From Protostelium mycophagum (Eukaryota > Evosea > Variosea > Protosteliida > Protosteliaceae): a DNA stretch of 29,403 nt. The notes beneath the pieces were generated by a model, which searched no databases, had not been told where the DNA came from, and saw only the letters and a list, made by a program, of their open reading frames with translations. This document shows positions 8,100-21,013 of the stretch, piece by piece. The stretch lies in contig MZNV01000185.1 of assembly GCA_002081555.1 (NCBI GenBank), positions 1 to 29,403 of the forward strand. The letters are read 5' to 3'. Made by a program: the position numbers and the translations under genes. How positions within the stretch are numbered: position 1 is the first letter of the stretch; every line of letters begins with the position of its first letter.

Positions 8100-11037
8100 T
8101 CATTTATGCCATCCATGCGAGTCCCGCATCTCCACATCTACATTCCACCGCGACAAGCTTCTCGCCATCTTGAGGCAGCACGGACAAACCCTCTCTGCAG
8201 TTTTTACTATCCGGATGGTGGTTTTTTCTTCCGAGTTTGCAATCTTCTGGACGGATTGCAAGGCACAAGCCATTGCTAATCTCTCGCTGTGTAGCGGGGC
8301 ATCTGTCACTCCTCTTGTCACGACTGAACCGGTCAAAATGGCGTAACGAGTGTCATTTTTGACAGATTACCTGGGGGAACACACCCGCCTGCGATCACGC
8401 TCTGCATTTCTTCTGTTAAATTGTCCATATTAATCTCCATCATTTCCTTTCTAAAAGACCTGACCTGCGATATCTCAGCCATTTTCCCGCCAAAAACTCC
8501 CGAAATGGCATGGAGATCTACTCACTCTCCCGTCGACAAACACGTAAGATTTCCCCTGTTCTTTTGGGATTTTATCAATTGCCCGTGTCAGTTTGAGACT
8601 CCTGTCAACATCACCCATTTCCGAAAGATAAAAGGCAAGTCTGGGGTATAAATCATTTTTTGTGCCTTCTGACATGAATCTGTCCGCTAAATTTATGATG
8701 ACGTCATCACGTCTACAATCCCAGGCAGCTGTACGTGTTAGTTCTATTTTTAGGTACAAAGTACGATTTGTACAGAAATATTCTAGAACATCGGATTTTT
8801 GGTGCAACATATTATTTCTAAAAATCAAAAATAATAATTTGACACCTGCCAAAATGGTAGTCCAAATGGCATTTGAACTTTCCGGCAGAAATTTCAAAAG
8901 AAAGTTCTCAGCCTCCTCAAACTTGCCCTCTTTGCACATCACTTCTGCAATGGCGAGATGGTCTTTGTTAGACGGCGAAAATCCAAACTCTGAATCCATA
9001 TTATTGTAGATGTAATGTGCTTCCGCGTACATCCCTCGTGTCTGTTATTTTCGCGCCAAAAGACGGATTCAAATTTCAAAAAAATACCGGTGTCTCGGCA
9101 GGCCTGGAGGACTTTTGATATAAAGTTGGACTCCATCATAATTTCAAAATCCTCCTTTTGATTTTGCTTGACAAAATTATCCAGCGCCACCATCGCACTG
9201 AAATGTCAGTGAAATTTCGGTGAGATTTTGGTGAAATACCTGGGGTTTTTGTTGACTGCATAGGACCCAGTGAGCGCAGTCCACCATTGTGATTGCACAG
9301 CAGCCGAAATATTTTTGTTCCTGGAAATTTAATTTTTAAAAAATCATTCAATTTTTCAAAAAATAATTCAATCTTTTAAATTTTATTCTAGCATAGATTG
9401 TGCTTTTCAAAAAAAAATGGGTCCAAAACATCAGTGTAGTTCGCCCACCTTGCTGCCAGCAGACAAGCCTCAGCGAAAATCCTCTGTGAAGAAATAACAT
9501 CACCACAATCACCATATGCCTTGATTGCCGCTGTAAACATGTTTGGGGTCCACACCTGACATTTCAACGAAATTTCACGTGACGTCATCTTCAAGTTGAA
9601 AATGGGAGATTATTACGTCATATTTCCGGGAAATTTCATCGGCTTCTCTGACTATTTCTAAGGCTGCTACTGACCCTGCCTGTAATACTTCAGGATAACA
9701 AAAATATTTTATTATAATTAAAATTGTTGTGGGATTGGGTCTATATATAGAGATCCAAAAATAGCCCCAAATAATAAAATTGTATATATCAAAAAATTTG
9801 TCGATGGGACAACCTCTTCCATGACTCGTTGTAGATAAAAACTCTCTATAGGGGGAGGTGTTTTCGTATTTCCCGCCATTTTTCCTGCTTCAACTGGCTC
9901 CTTCTCAAAATTTTCAGCAAGTTCTCCCGCCTTTTTCGCCGAATCTTCTTCTGTCATTTTTCCCGCCATTTCTCGTGCTATTTTTAGACTTTCAGAAAAG
10001 TAGCCGTTCAGAAGTAGACCGTAAGAAAAAGCGCGCCAAAATTCAAGGGGGGCATCAGTCCGAAGGAGGGGAAAAGCTTCCTGCACTATTTGAATATTCG
10101 AAGGAGCATCGAGCGCCAGAATAATGATGAATTTGTTTCTGTCCGTTTTCCAATCTGACCATCTACAACGAGTCATTTCATGCATCTACAACTCGATCAT
10201 ATCAGATCAAAAAATGTCCGATATTGTGCACGGTTATTACCGCATAAATACACGTTAAATAACGCGAGTAGTATGGGGTTTTAATTGGAAAAAATTCAAA
10301 ATAAATTGGCTAACCTGTACTGCAACGATTTTGAAATTTCAGCAAGTTGGTGTGCCATACGTGGCTTCATCATGTTCTTTGTGATGGTAATGATGAGGAG
10401 CCGTGTCAGGTTGGCTCTTTCTGTTTTTGAGATCCGATCATTGGAATTGATCAGTTGGAACACCTGCCAAAATGGTTGGATTGACATTTTGTTGTTTTTT
10501 TGTCGGTGAGCAGTGATCGTGATGTTCGTGATTGATGTTACCTCTATCGTGTAATGAATCGGTCCTCCGATGAACAGATCCAAAAATGCATTGAGAATGT
10601 TCGGGGTCATGTACTCTTCTGATGGGTGTCAATCTCAGTAAATGAGTTTGTTCACCTCTATCTTTGACTCTCTTGAACAAGTCCACTCCAGTATTAAAAT
10701 CGTGTGATTTACAAGCTGTTAAGACGGTGACGATGCATTCGGGTGGCGGTAAGAACTCGTATCCTTTCATCTGTTTCCATAGCTTGATCTGTTCCTCCCC
10801 GTTCTTTTGTTGGTGATACACACGATTCATTGCGGTATATACAAACTCAAATGGAGGTTGTTTGTCCCACATTTGGTACAATTGTTGACATTTCCTCACA
10901 TCTCCATCTTGAAGAAAGCTTTGCTTGATCAAGCCAGATATGGAAATTGCATCTCGAGAAATTGGCTTGACAGTGGAGCTATATGTGCGAAGTGGATAGT
11001 GAAGACTGAGTCTCTGTGTGCTGAAGGCCCGCAGCAT
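8100..11037 (-). CDS. PPR protein with a DYW-type deaminase domain (organelle C-to-U RNA editing factor)
   Basis: Twelve exons on the - strand: 10656-11037, 10542-10618, 10315-10463, 9814-10162, 9617-9679, 9449-9555, 9240-9320, 9088-9197, 8846-9034, 8526-8728, 8371-8464, 8100-8323; 675 aa in one frame. The N-terminus (MLRAFSTQRLSLHYPLRTYS) looks like a mitochondrial presequence. Degenerate PPR helices follow, such as TPNMFTAAIKAYGDCGD. The E/E+ region reads IPKEQGKSYVFVDGR. The DYW domain has HSE at about 613, TTIRIVKTAERVCPCC at about 638-651 with the CxxC zinc ligands, and RDSHGWH. The protein stops there: the last dozen residues of a typical DYW domain, with the second CxC and the DYW tripeptide, are missing. 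DYW-PPR proteins bind organelle RNA and deaminate cytidine. The intron 9680-9813 is open and would encode a membrane-like tail if retained. The 5' end is 91 bases from the divergent ZNF277 start. Confidence 0.88.
10229..10264. repeat. Two small hairpins in a PPR-DYW intron
   Basis: CACGG-TTATTA-CCG forms one short hairpin, and CGTTAAATAACG at 10253-10264 another with 5-bp arms. The words TTATTACCG and CACGTTA recur in the kinesin-8 intron element at 19676-19790. Confidence 0.55.
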
Positions 11038-11128
11038 ATCAATCGAGAATCAGGGCCCTGATCACTTTCCGGATCGAGTTTGATCTACAACAGATCTTGG
11101 CACGGCTGCCTATCAATTTTTGGTGATA

Positions 11129-13376
11129 ATGGAGGACAACACCAGGCAGAAAGATATCGTACCGATAGGGATCGAAGAAGAATATCTCTGCATCTTCTGT
11201 GATCATTCTGTGTCATTCAAAGAATTGGATCAAGAAAATGGGGAATGTAATGGTGGGATCAGATTGAATCAATTCGAATGATGGCTCAGGTTTGCAGAGA
11301 ATGTCAGAAGCATCGAGTATCATCCTGCTTGGTTTGGATTGACAGAGACGGGAAAGAGGATGTTAGAACACCTCTGTACTGATCACTCTATGATCATTGC
11401 AGATGCAGAGAAGATCTGCCATCTCCCTGGGTATGTTTGAATTCTGTGTGCATAATTAATGCAAAATAATTTGGAGTGTCTTTTGTTATAAGACGGATCA
11501 CAAGCAACAAATCAGAAATCTGTTTCGACAAGAAATCATCCTCATGATGAATTAGATACCTGGAATTTTGGCGGGAGAAATATAGAGGAAAGATCATAGA
11601 GGAATATACCACCACAATTAAGACACACAATAGAGAGGAAGTGAGGCTCTTCTATCTTCTGAGCGATGTCGTAAGTGATGACGTCACCATCCGCGAAAAT
11701 CTACGTAAAAAGAGATTGGTGAGTTGTAGACGAATCAATAAATCATAATAAATTTCCTGATATTTGTAGGATTATTTATTGAGGAAAAACCAAGATGAGA
11801 GGAACGAGCGTAATTTCTACAGAAAATGTTTATTCTGTCGAAAGTGGTTCAGTGGCAGGTACTGATTTTCTTTAACGTAGAGGTCGTTGTCTGTGCTTTT
11901 ACGTCTATTTTATTTTGGAAGTCATACATTTTTTTACTATGGTTATGGTGGAACAATGATCCAGACCAGTGATAAATAGTTTATAAAATAAACAATTATA
12001 TTTCCATATCAAAACGAAGATCTTGAAGTTTTGTAGAGAGCCGTACTTTATGCACATGTTGCACACACATTTTTTTAATGTTGGGAGGCCGGATAATTTG
12101 GTCAATGTACACCTGCTCCTCAACCGTCTACAACACAAATTGAATCAGTGAGTTTTCGTTGAAATTTCCGCGAAATTTCCATGACGTTCTGCAGGTCACA
12201 ATGTATCTTTTGTGAAAAGAATTTCAATGACTGGGATACCTTAAAATTACATATGCGTAAGAAGGGGCATCTAAAAATAGACGCAAGGAACAAGAAATAC
12301 GACCCTTTCTACATTATCAACTATCTGGTAAGATATCGTCATCTTGTCGTGATATTTTCACCGAGATGTCACAATGACGTCATGACATGTCACAATGACA
12401 TTTTGACAGGAGGAAGGAAAGGACTGGCAGGCGATTCAGTCGGAAAATGACGAATCTGAGGATGAGAAATATTCAGAGAAAAATGAGTACGTACATCTAC
12501 AATTGTGTAAAACCATCTATGATCTCTGTGGCTTCGCAAAATAATATGTATATGCCATGATGTCATGACGATATGAGTATATAAATGTGACATCATCAAG
12601 GGAAGACTGGGAGGAATACCATGACAGCGGCGATGAGTCATCGGATCACGTGACCTGCCTGTTCTGCAGAACGAGATTTCCCGCCACAGAGGAGGCCTTG
12701 ATCCATATGAGGATTGTACATAATTTCGACTTAATCCGAATCAAAAAGGAGAAATGTGAGTTCTATTTTTGTCAAACTTCTGTGTAGCACGTTTACACGA
12801 CATCCTCTATCTACAATTCTCTAAAAATAAAAATAAAATAATGGCGGATATTCTTTATTCATTTTTTCTGATGTTTCACAGTGTTAGACTTCTACAAATG
12901 TATCAAGATGATAAATTACATCCGTAAGCAGGTATGTTATGGTTGTTACCGTGGTCTTACCGTAGAGTGAGTGAAAAGTGAATACTTGAAGATTTTGGAT
13001 CTACAATGCCCGACTTGCACGCAGAAATTCGATGAAGTTTCATTGTTGGAGTCGCATGTGAATGAGAAGGACCACTGTTCTGTAGAATACAACTCTGACT
13101 TGTGGAAAGAGGACAGGTGCGTTGTAGACGCTCGATTTGTTTGACGTAATAACGCGTTGTAGATTCCTTATTCCTACCATAGAGGGGGACCCGTTGCTCC
13201 AAGCAGAAGGTGAGAAATTTGCTTGAAAACTGTCAAAATCTTCTATCGACACGTTCTCATATGGTGCAGGTCTGGAGCTGGAGGAAGAGAGTGACACACC
13301 CACCGTGATCCATGAGGAAGATATAGACATTGAAGGACTGTCACTGAACAAGAGCCTTCTCCTCGACTGTCGATAA
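11129..13376 (+). CDS. ZNF277: C2H2 zinc-finger protein, ZNF277 homologue
   Basis: Twelve exons: 11129-11252, 11298-11430, 11556-11718, 11770-11858, 12037-12147, 12195-12327, 12410-12486, 12601-12755, 12882-12931, 12992-13116, 13163-13209, 13270-13376. The similarity to animal ZNF277 runs through the whole length: an N-terminal finger-like CIFC, LEHLCTDHSMIIADAEKI, YLEFWREKYRG, CLFCRKWF, HFFNVGRPDNLVN, CIFCEKNFNDWDTLKLHMRK, KYDPFYIINYL, CLFCRTRF, VHNFDLIRIKK, CPTCTQKFDEVSLLESHV and GDPLLQAEG. ZNF277 is a conserved nuclear and cytoplasmic protein reported to interact with ribosomal protein uS5 and with Polycomb components; what it does in this organism is not known. Intron 13117-13162 starts and ends with copies of the same GCGTTGTAG word. 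The first exon boundary (11252) is less certain than the others. Confidence 0.92.
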
Positions 13377-13563
13377 AAGTTCTTTGTGTCATCTTTGAAG
13401 CTGAAGGAGGCATTGTTTGTGTTCAATACAGAGATAATCACCGTCAATGCATTGCATCACACCTTGCCATTTTGTGATCACTTGTTCGTTGTAGAAAAGA
13501 TAATTGGCTTCAACTTGAAAAAGAGCGGGTTCAAACCGTCCCGATTGATGTCTTCCTAGCTTA
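13377..13563. other. Spacer between ZNF277 and the TMEM237-like gene
   Basis: The 187 bases after the ZNF277 stop stay open in the same frame for about 60 codons on the + strand, and a - strand frame overlaps it. Neither resembles a known protein. I treat this as 3' untranslated region and promoter. One dispersed octamer copy is at 13487-13494. Confidence 0.45.
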
Positions 13564-15735
13564 ATGAGCGCCTCAGACAACAACAAAAAACGAAGGACAG
13601 GTCGAACCATCTTACCTCCTCTGAGCCAACTCAAAGAAGATACAAAGTGCCACCATTTTCACATCTTCATTCATTTTTCAGCTGATCGTTGCCAGCCAAG
13701 ACGATAATTACACTGAGCCAGAAGACACACCACGAGAGGAACGCAGAAGGAGGAGAAGAGAACGCAGAGATGAAAGGAGAGATGAAGAGAGCCCGCCATC
13801 AAAACGAAAACATAAGAGCAGAGCATACGACTCTGATGCCACCGAATTGAGTAGAAAAAGCAGGAAAAGCAACACCAGCAGAAAGAGTTCGAGATCAGTT
13901 GTACCTTTGGATTCTGATGATAGTGATGATACTTCATCGTCGAGTGAAGGTAGTTCCTGATTCAGCTGCACAAGCCTCCAATCAGCACTCGCATGAAAAG
14001 AAATTATTTATAGAACTCAGATGAATCACAAATGATGTCAGAACCGGAAAGAGAGGACATGTCAATCAGATCACAACATTCGGCGAAATCAACAGAGTCT
14101 AAAAAGAAACCTAAAAGGCGAAAGACAGTCTATACAGAGAGTGAGTACAGTGAAATCTAGCAACAATATTGTACGTCAATAATTTGTTCCCTCATCGTGA
14201 ATGTGTACACTTTGAAATTTTGGCGGTTAGGAATCACGGTAGATACCGTAAGCCGACTGCTACTAATGCTCCAAACGTGCCAAGCACGGTTAAAATCGCG
14301 CGTATGCTGGCTGCTACTGATTGGCAAAAATCATAGTGACTCACAACGTTTAAATCGGGCTGAGCTCGTTGTAGATGCCATCACAGGTGGGTTCAGCCGG
14401 GCCGAGAAAAACAAGAAACATAGGGTGGAAAAGGAAGATGATCAACATGAGGAAGCGATCAGCGAAGGTGTAGCGTTCCAGCGACTTCTCGACGTCAGTA
14501 TCTTCTGAGTGAACACAGATTTTTCGAACATAAGTTGGTCAAGATGTGCTTTATGTGCAAATTTGTTTGAATCACAAAATCATTATTAAATATTCACAGC
14601 GGTATTCTTCGTGGTTTTTGGTCATTGTGCAGTTATCACAAGGTCTCTTGGCAGGTGCATCTTCATCATCATGACACAACATGATCTAATCAGGTATCTG
14701 CTTCGCCTCCATCATCTTTGAGTACATCTCCATCCGGTCGGGCAGCGATTTTTTAGATTTCTACTCCCCAATGGCCGCCGTAACTCTGAGAACCTACTAC
14801 GTACTCACTACGCTGAGCTTGATTGGTGCTATAGATAGATTGATAAGGGAAAGAATGTTGGGTGAGCAATCGTCAAGTGATTTCAATTGTACTTTTCAGC
14901 AAGATTCTTCCAGCAATAATTACCGATTTTAATATCGGAAGGGTGGAGGCTGGGGTTTGGAGGGCTTCTACAACAGATCTATTGTTGGGCCATCGTCATT
15001 TGCTACGCATTGGCTTTTGCGTTCACTCTGGGCAACGCCCGTACAGATGACTTCATTTCTGTCCAGAACCAAATCACACCGAAGTGGTATTTGGATGGAA
15101 TATCCATTTCGTTTGCGGTGAGATCATCATGAAATCATCTGTCTCGTACTGTCCAAAATGACCACTCTGATCTGTAAGATACCGGCTGTGCCCATCTCAT
15201 CAAGTCACATCGTCCAATCTAAACATCTGTAGCGGGATCTCATCATCTGGCGGGTGTGTGATTGCATCAGAATCTTCGCTGGTGTGACGGGGTACATCTT
15301 GTCTTCGATGGACGCCATGCAACACGCGAGGACCGTATTGACAAAGACAGAAGCAGATGCTGCACACCTTCCCGCTTTTGAGGCGGAGCGCTCCTCTGCA
15401 ACTGCCCCCACAGAAGTGGAGGTGATGATGAACATTTTTTCATGATTCTTTGTCTGTCCACAAATCTTGCAAACGAATGCGACAGAGTATATTGTACCGA
15501 CGAGCTGCTGATGTTAACAGATAATGGAGGAGAAGAAGGAAGAACCACCCCCTCAATCTCCCCTGAGGGACAATTTCACTCCAAGAGGTGATCTGAACTA
15601 TACATCTCCAACTTATATACAACAGGAGGGCCAAGTGTTGATCCATCACCGAGAACTTATCACTCGTATCACTCACCCCGAACAGAGAGGGCAATGACCC
15701 CTTCCATCCCTTCAACGCCGAGAAGCGGCACATAA
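13564..15735 (+). CDS. TMEM237-like four-span membrane protein (ciliary transition zone candidate)
   Basis: Ten exons: 13564-13646, 13696-13949, 14021-14140, 14387-14493, 14600-14654, 14694-14861, 14942-15117, 15233-15421, 15521-15587, 15626-15735; 442 aa. The N-terminal half is highly charged and Ser/Arg-rich (REERRRRRRERRDERRDEE, DSDDSDDTSSSSE). Its start GRTILPPLSQ recalls the RRALPPVPS of TMEM237. Four hydrophobic segments follow: WFLVIVQLSQGLLAGICFASIIF, TYYVLTTLSLIGAIDRL, IYCWAIVICYALAFAFTLG and IRIFAGVTGYILSSM. The hallmark ending of span two (SLIGAIDRL beside SALDR-type in TMEM237) and the loop spacing agree with that family. The tail is Pro/Ser-rich. TMEM237 acts at the ciliary transition zone. 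The exon 6/7 junction (14861/14942) is the weakest. Identity rests on topology and a few motifs, so it remains a candidate. Confidence 0.75.
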
Positions 15736-15962
15736 AGCTTCAAAGTGTACAAAGCTTTTCTGTACGTACGTCCTCTAAAAGTCCTGACTTCGTCCTCTAA
15801 GCGCCAACAAACCCACAGAATGGATTAAGGAGTGTCAAAACGTCATCCTTTAAAATAAATCCGTTTCGTTGTATTTGCGACATCAGCCAGTGACAATCAT
15901 TTTTCGAGACGGGGAAGGTGAGGAAGCGAGTTGATCTTGAATTTAATTTAACCTGGGCATAG

Positions 15963-17467
<1,505 letters not shown>

Positions 17468-17607
17468 ACTTGATCTACAACACTGTTTTGTGTTCTGTTT
17501 TAATTGACATATTCTCTGACAGGACGCAGTTTCCATAGCGATAAAAATAGGACTAAAAATACGCCTGTTCCGAGCTGCATCATCATCCTCTGAAGACACA
17601 AGATGAG

Positions 17608-20600
17608 ATGTTGACGAAACGGAGGTTAAATAAAGACACCAAATTCACGGTGGTGGTGAGGGTGCGGCCTCTCTTTAAACAGGAGAAGGTCGCAGGGATC
17701 TTCGAGGTGGTGAAGGCTGTCGATGAACACATTCTATCCGTGAAAGAACCACCACCAGCGGGAGGTTTGTATGAGATGATATCCTGCTCCTGATTCGGGC
17801 AGGCGATTACCTTCGTTTGAATCGAGTGCAAGACAAGCAATTCGCCTTTGATCATGTGTTTGGGCCGAACGATCCACAAGAATTAGTTTTTGAGAGGAGC
17901 GCAGCACTTCTCATTGATGATGTTTTAGAAGGCTTCAACGTGACACAATTTGCATACGGTCCAACGGGATCGGGCAAGACATACAGTGAGTAATACTCCG
18001 ACATCATCATCACCACTGTTTTGTGAGAATACTTCTTAATAACCGCTGCTGTTATTTGTCGTATTTTTTTGTGGTAAAGAATGCCAAAATGATGCATCAT
18101 TTACGAGATGATTTCAATATGATAACAACACCTGCACGTTTTTTTCTGGTACAATAACAAACTCTTGGTCCTCTTTGCGATATTCACGTAACATTGACCT
18201 CATCAGCCATGCTCGGTTCAATGGAAGAGCCTGGCTCCATGGTTTTAACTTTAAGAAGACTGTTTGCCCGTGTAGAGGCTGACAAGACCATGATCACAAA
18301 GGTATGGTGAAAAACAAAAACCTATTTATATATGTCTCAGGTTTCTATTTCTTATTTGGAAGTCTACAACGAGAATATTCGTGATCTTTTGGCGCCAAGT
18401 TCAGAGAATTTAGATTTACGTGAGGATCCAATCAAGGGAGTCTCTGTGGCGGGAATAAGGGGTGAGAAGTTTCAGAGATATTTCTCTGAAATAACTCAGA
18501 ATTTTCTGTGTCATCAGCAGAAGAAGTGATGAATTTATTACAAAGAGGAAACGTGCATCGAACAACAGAACCAACAAAAGCTAATGAGACGTCATCGCGG
18601 TCACATGCTGTGTGTCAGGTGCATGATTCCAGCAGAATTTCGGGCAGATGATGACGTGTACAGGTTCAAGTTGAAAGAAAGGAGAGAACAGCAAATACCA
18701 AGGTCTCCATCCGAGTCTCAAAGTTGTCTTTAATCGATCTCGCGGGCTCAGAGCGAGCCACAAAGACAGAGGTGAATTTTCAAGTAATTTTCGTTTTTTG
18801 ACCGTTGTAGAATCGAGGGATGAGATTGTACGAGGGCGCAAATATAAATAGATCACTCCTTGCTCTCGCAAATTGCATCACTGCGCTTGGAGACCAGACC
18901 AAAAAGGGTTCTTTCGTGCCTTACCGTGATTCAAAATTGACACGGTTGCTAAAGGTGAGCAGAATCGTTGTAGACGATCAAATTGAAGGGGACAGGATTC
19001 ATTGGGAGGGAATTGTAGAACATTGATGATTGCTTGTATCAGTCCGTGTAACACGTCACATGAAGAGATTTTAAACACTCTGAAATACGCAAACAGAGCA
19101 AAAAATATCCAGGTGAACTGATTTTTCAATCAGCACCTTCGCGCCAAAAACCGTTAAATTTTCATTTCAAAATTTCGAGATTGAAAAACAAAGGTGCAAA
19201 AACCACTGACAAGAAATGTGGAAAATGTTACGTATCACATAGAAGAGTACAAAGAAATCATAAGCGATCTCCGAAATGAGATCTTTGAGTTGAAGCAACA
19301 GATCGGGAAGCAATACTCCCGTATAAACTCGAGCGTAGAGGGGGTATGACGTCACCATACGTCATCATAATTCTGACTCGTTGTAGACGGACGAAGAGCC
19401 CGCGGAATTTCAAAAGATTCAGATGGCTTTTTCGGAGAATTTTGCGGAGCGTCTACAACTTCGGAAAACACTGATTGAAATCGACGAAACAAATTTGAAT
19501 AACAAGTTGGAAGTTGAAAAGAGGATGACAGCTATCAACAAAAGAGGCCTGAAGAATTCAGAGAATGCCGCGCTTCAAAAAGATATCAAAGTGATTCAGG
19601 CCAGCATTGAAGGTGATCGTTGTAGATTCTCAAGCGAACGTTTTTGGAAATTTAGACTTGGTTTTATGACAATTTTTGGGTACCAATATTGCAGAGTTGG
19701 TCAGATTCCCCGCACCACGTTAAAAATCTCGGTGATTAACGTGTTTATTACCGAGAAGTGGGATATCTGACCAAATCCTGCAATACCCAAGTTTTTTCAG
19801 CCAAGAAGTTTGTTCAGTTCGCAAGCACCACTCTTTCTCGCTTAAGAAGACAACTACTTAAAGATTCAGAGAACATGGAATACAAGCGGCAGATCGAGCA
19901 GGCGCTATCAGAGTTTAACGAGACTGCGAAGGGGCTGAGAAAGATGGTACCGGCACGCATCACAAATCATGAACGGAGGAAGCAACTCATGTTGCTCATC
20001 CAATCACAAAATCTCGAGTTGGAGAACTTGGAGCTCGAAGTCCAACTGCAGATCAGAAATAAGCTGATACTTAACCAATGTCGGCTGATCAAATGTGAGT
20101 CGTTTTGAAATTTGAATCTGAGATATGGCGGGGAATTAAAACGGTACAGCGAAAGGATTGGATCATCTGATGCAGTATGAAATGTATGACATTGAGCGGA
20201 ATTTTCCTGAGGTTGCACATATTGTATATAGTAAAGACGAAGAGATTTCTGGGGAAGATTCAGGGGATGATGCGGTAAGACGAAACATGTGACTGAGACC
20301 TGCTGATCACGTGAAGGATAATGACCCAAAACAAGTTCGAAAATTCAAGATGAATCCAGAGACGGCAGCTCTCATCTCTAAACATCGATCATCGGTTCCA
20401 GACATCATCATGCGGTTGTCAGATGATCTCTCTGTCACGACAGAGCAACCCACATTAAGACAGGGTGACCGGATCGCGTTCCCGCCAATACGACACGCGA
20501 AGAGTGCGAACTTCATTGAGACCGGACAACTCCAAAAACTGCAAGCAAAGAAGAAGCAAGCCATGAAGCTGAGAGAACTCCGGAGTATTTATCAAGGGAA

Positions 20601-20616
20601 AAAGTATCGGAACTAA
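17608..20616 (+). CDS. Kinesin-8 family motor (KIF18/KIF19-like)
   Basis: Thirteen exons: 17608-17764, 17803-17985, 18207-18301, 18341-18461, 18518-18618, 18664-18771, 18811-18954, 18996-19112, 19194-19343, 19387-19612, 19801-20094, 20150-20274, 20317-20616; 706 aa. The motor domain covers residues 1 to about 345: VVVRVRPL, P-loop GPTGSGKT at about 105-112, [24 protein letters not shown] (switch I), LIDLAGSE (switch II), [17 protein letters not shown] and [10 protein letters not shown]. The neck [19 protein letters not shown] is typical of KIF18/19. Long coiled coil and a basic tail follow. Kinesin-8 motors walk to microtubule plus ends and limit their length; KIF19 does so at ciliary tips. 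Three introns carry the dispersed octamer and one a foldback. Loop between GVSVAGIR and AEEVM is shorter than usual. Confidence 0.94.
19676..19790. repeat. 115-bp foldback (MITE-like) element in a kinesin-8 intron
   Basis: The ends are imperfect inverted repeats: TTGGGTA...TTGCAG and TTGGTCAGAT (19697-19706) on the left mirror ATCTGACCAA (19765-19774) and CTGCAATACCCAA on the right. In the centre two further stems are interleaved and not nested: CACGTTA (19716-19722) with TAACGTG (19737-19743), and CTCGGT (19728-19733) with ACCGAG (19750-19755). It fills most of the 188-base intron 19613-19800. No coding capacity. Confidence 0.85.
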
Positions 20617-20664
20617 ACAGTGGCGATCTTTCCGCGCACACTGTCTATTCAAGCTTAAAAGAAG

Positions 20665-20989
20665 TTAGTGCTTAGTCACGGACTTGTGTGTCATCTTTAC
20701 GCCAGCGGGTTCTCCTCCCGGCGGTGGTTCTCCAGCTGCTTCTCGGAGAGCATTAATTTTAATTTTCCGAAACACAAGTGGACCAATATACGACTCTTTT
20801 CCTCTGAATACCGCATTCTGACCTGTCATAAATCTCCAGTTTTCCACCAAAAAGAGCTTCATTAGTATTATTTACTCCGTCATTTGACAGATTCACAGAT
20901 CTCATCTCATAAAAGGGGGAAACCAACCTCCGCGGAATGAAACCGGAGAATTGATTATGTCTCTCAAATATCGGAGTTTCTGCACTCAT
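20665..20989 (-). CDS. Small conserved-looking protein of unknown function (88 aa)
   Basis: Two exons on the - strand, 20876-20989 and 20665-20817, join in frame through a 58-base intron with a GTAAAT donor. The product begins MSAETPIFERHNQFSGFIPR, continues VFRGKESYIGPLVFRKIKIN and ends in a basic tail with the Pro/Gly run EPPPGGEPAG. There is no signal peptide or membrane segment. I do not recognise the family. It is squeezed between the kinesin-8 stop (48 bases away, convergent) and a kinase start (24 bases away, divergent), so it must share a promoter with the kinase if both starts are right. An alternative 25-base intron (donor after ALFG) is also in frame but looks too short. Confidence 0.55.
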
Positions 20990-21013
20990 TTTCCCCGTTG
21001 CATCACATGAGAA

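Noticed and set aside
9718-10185. A separate gene ending in a transmembrane tail
   Set aside because: Joining exon 9814-10162 to 9617-9679 keeps phase and continues PPR-like helices, so the tail is better read as intron.
13377-13634. Open frames on both strands after the ZNF277 stop
   Set aside because: Short, without similarity, and overlapping each other; best explained as untranslated or promoter sequence.
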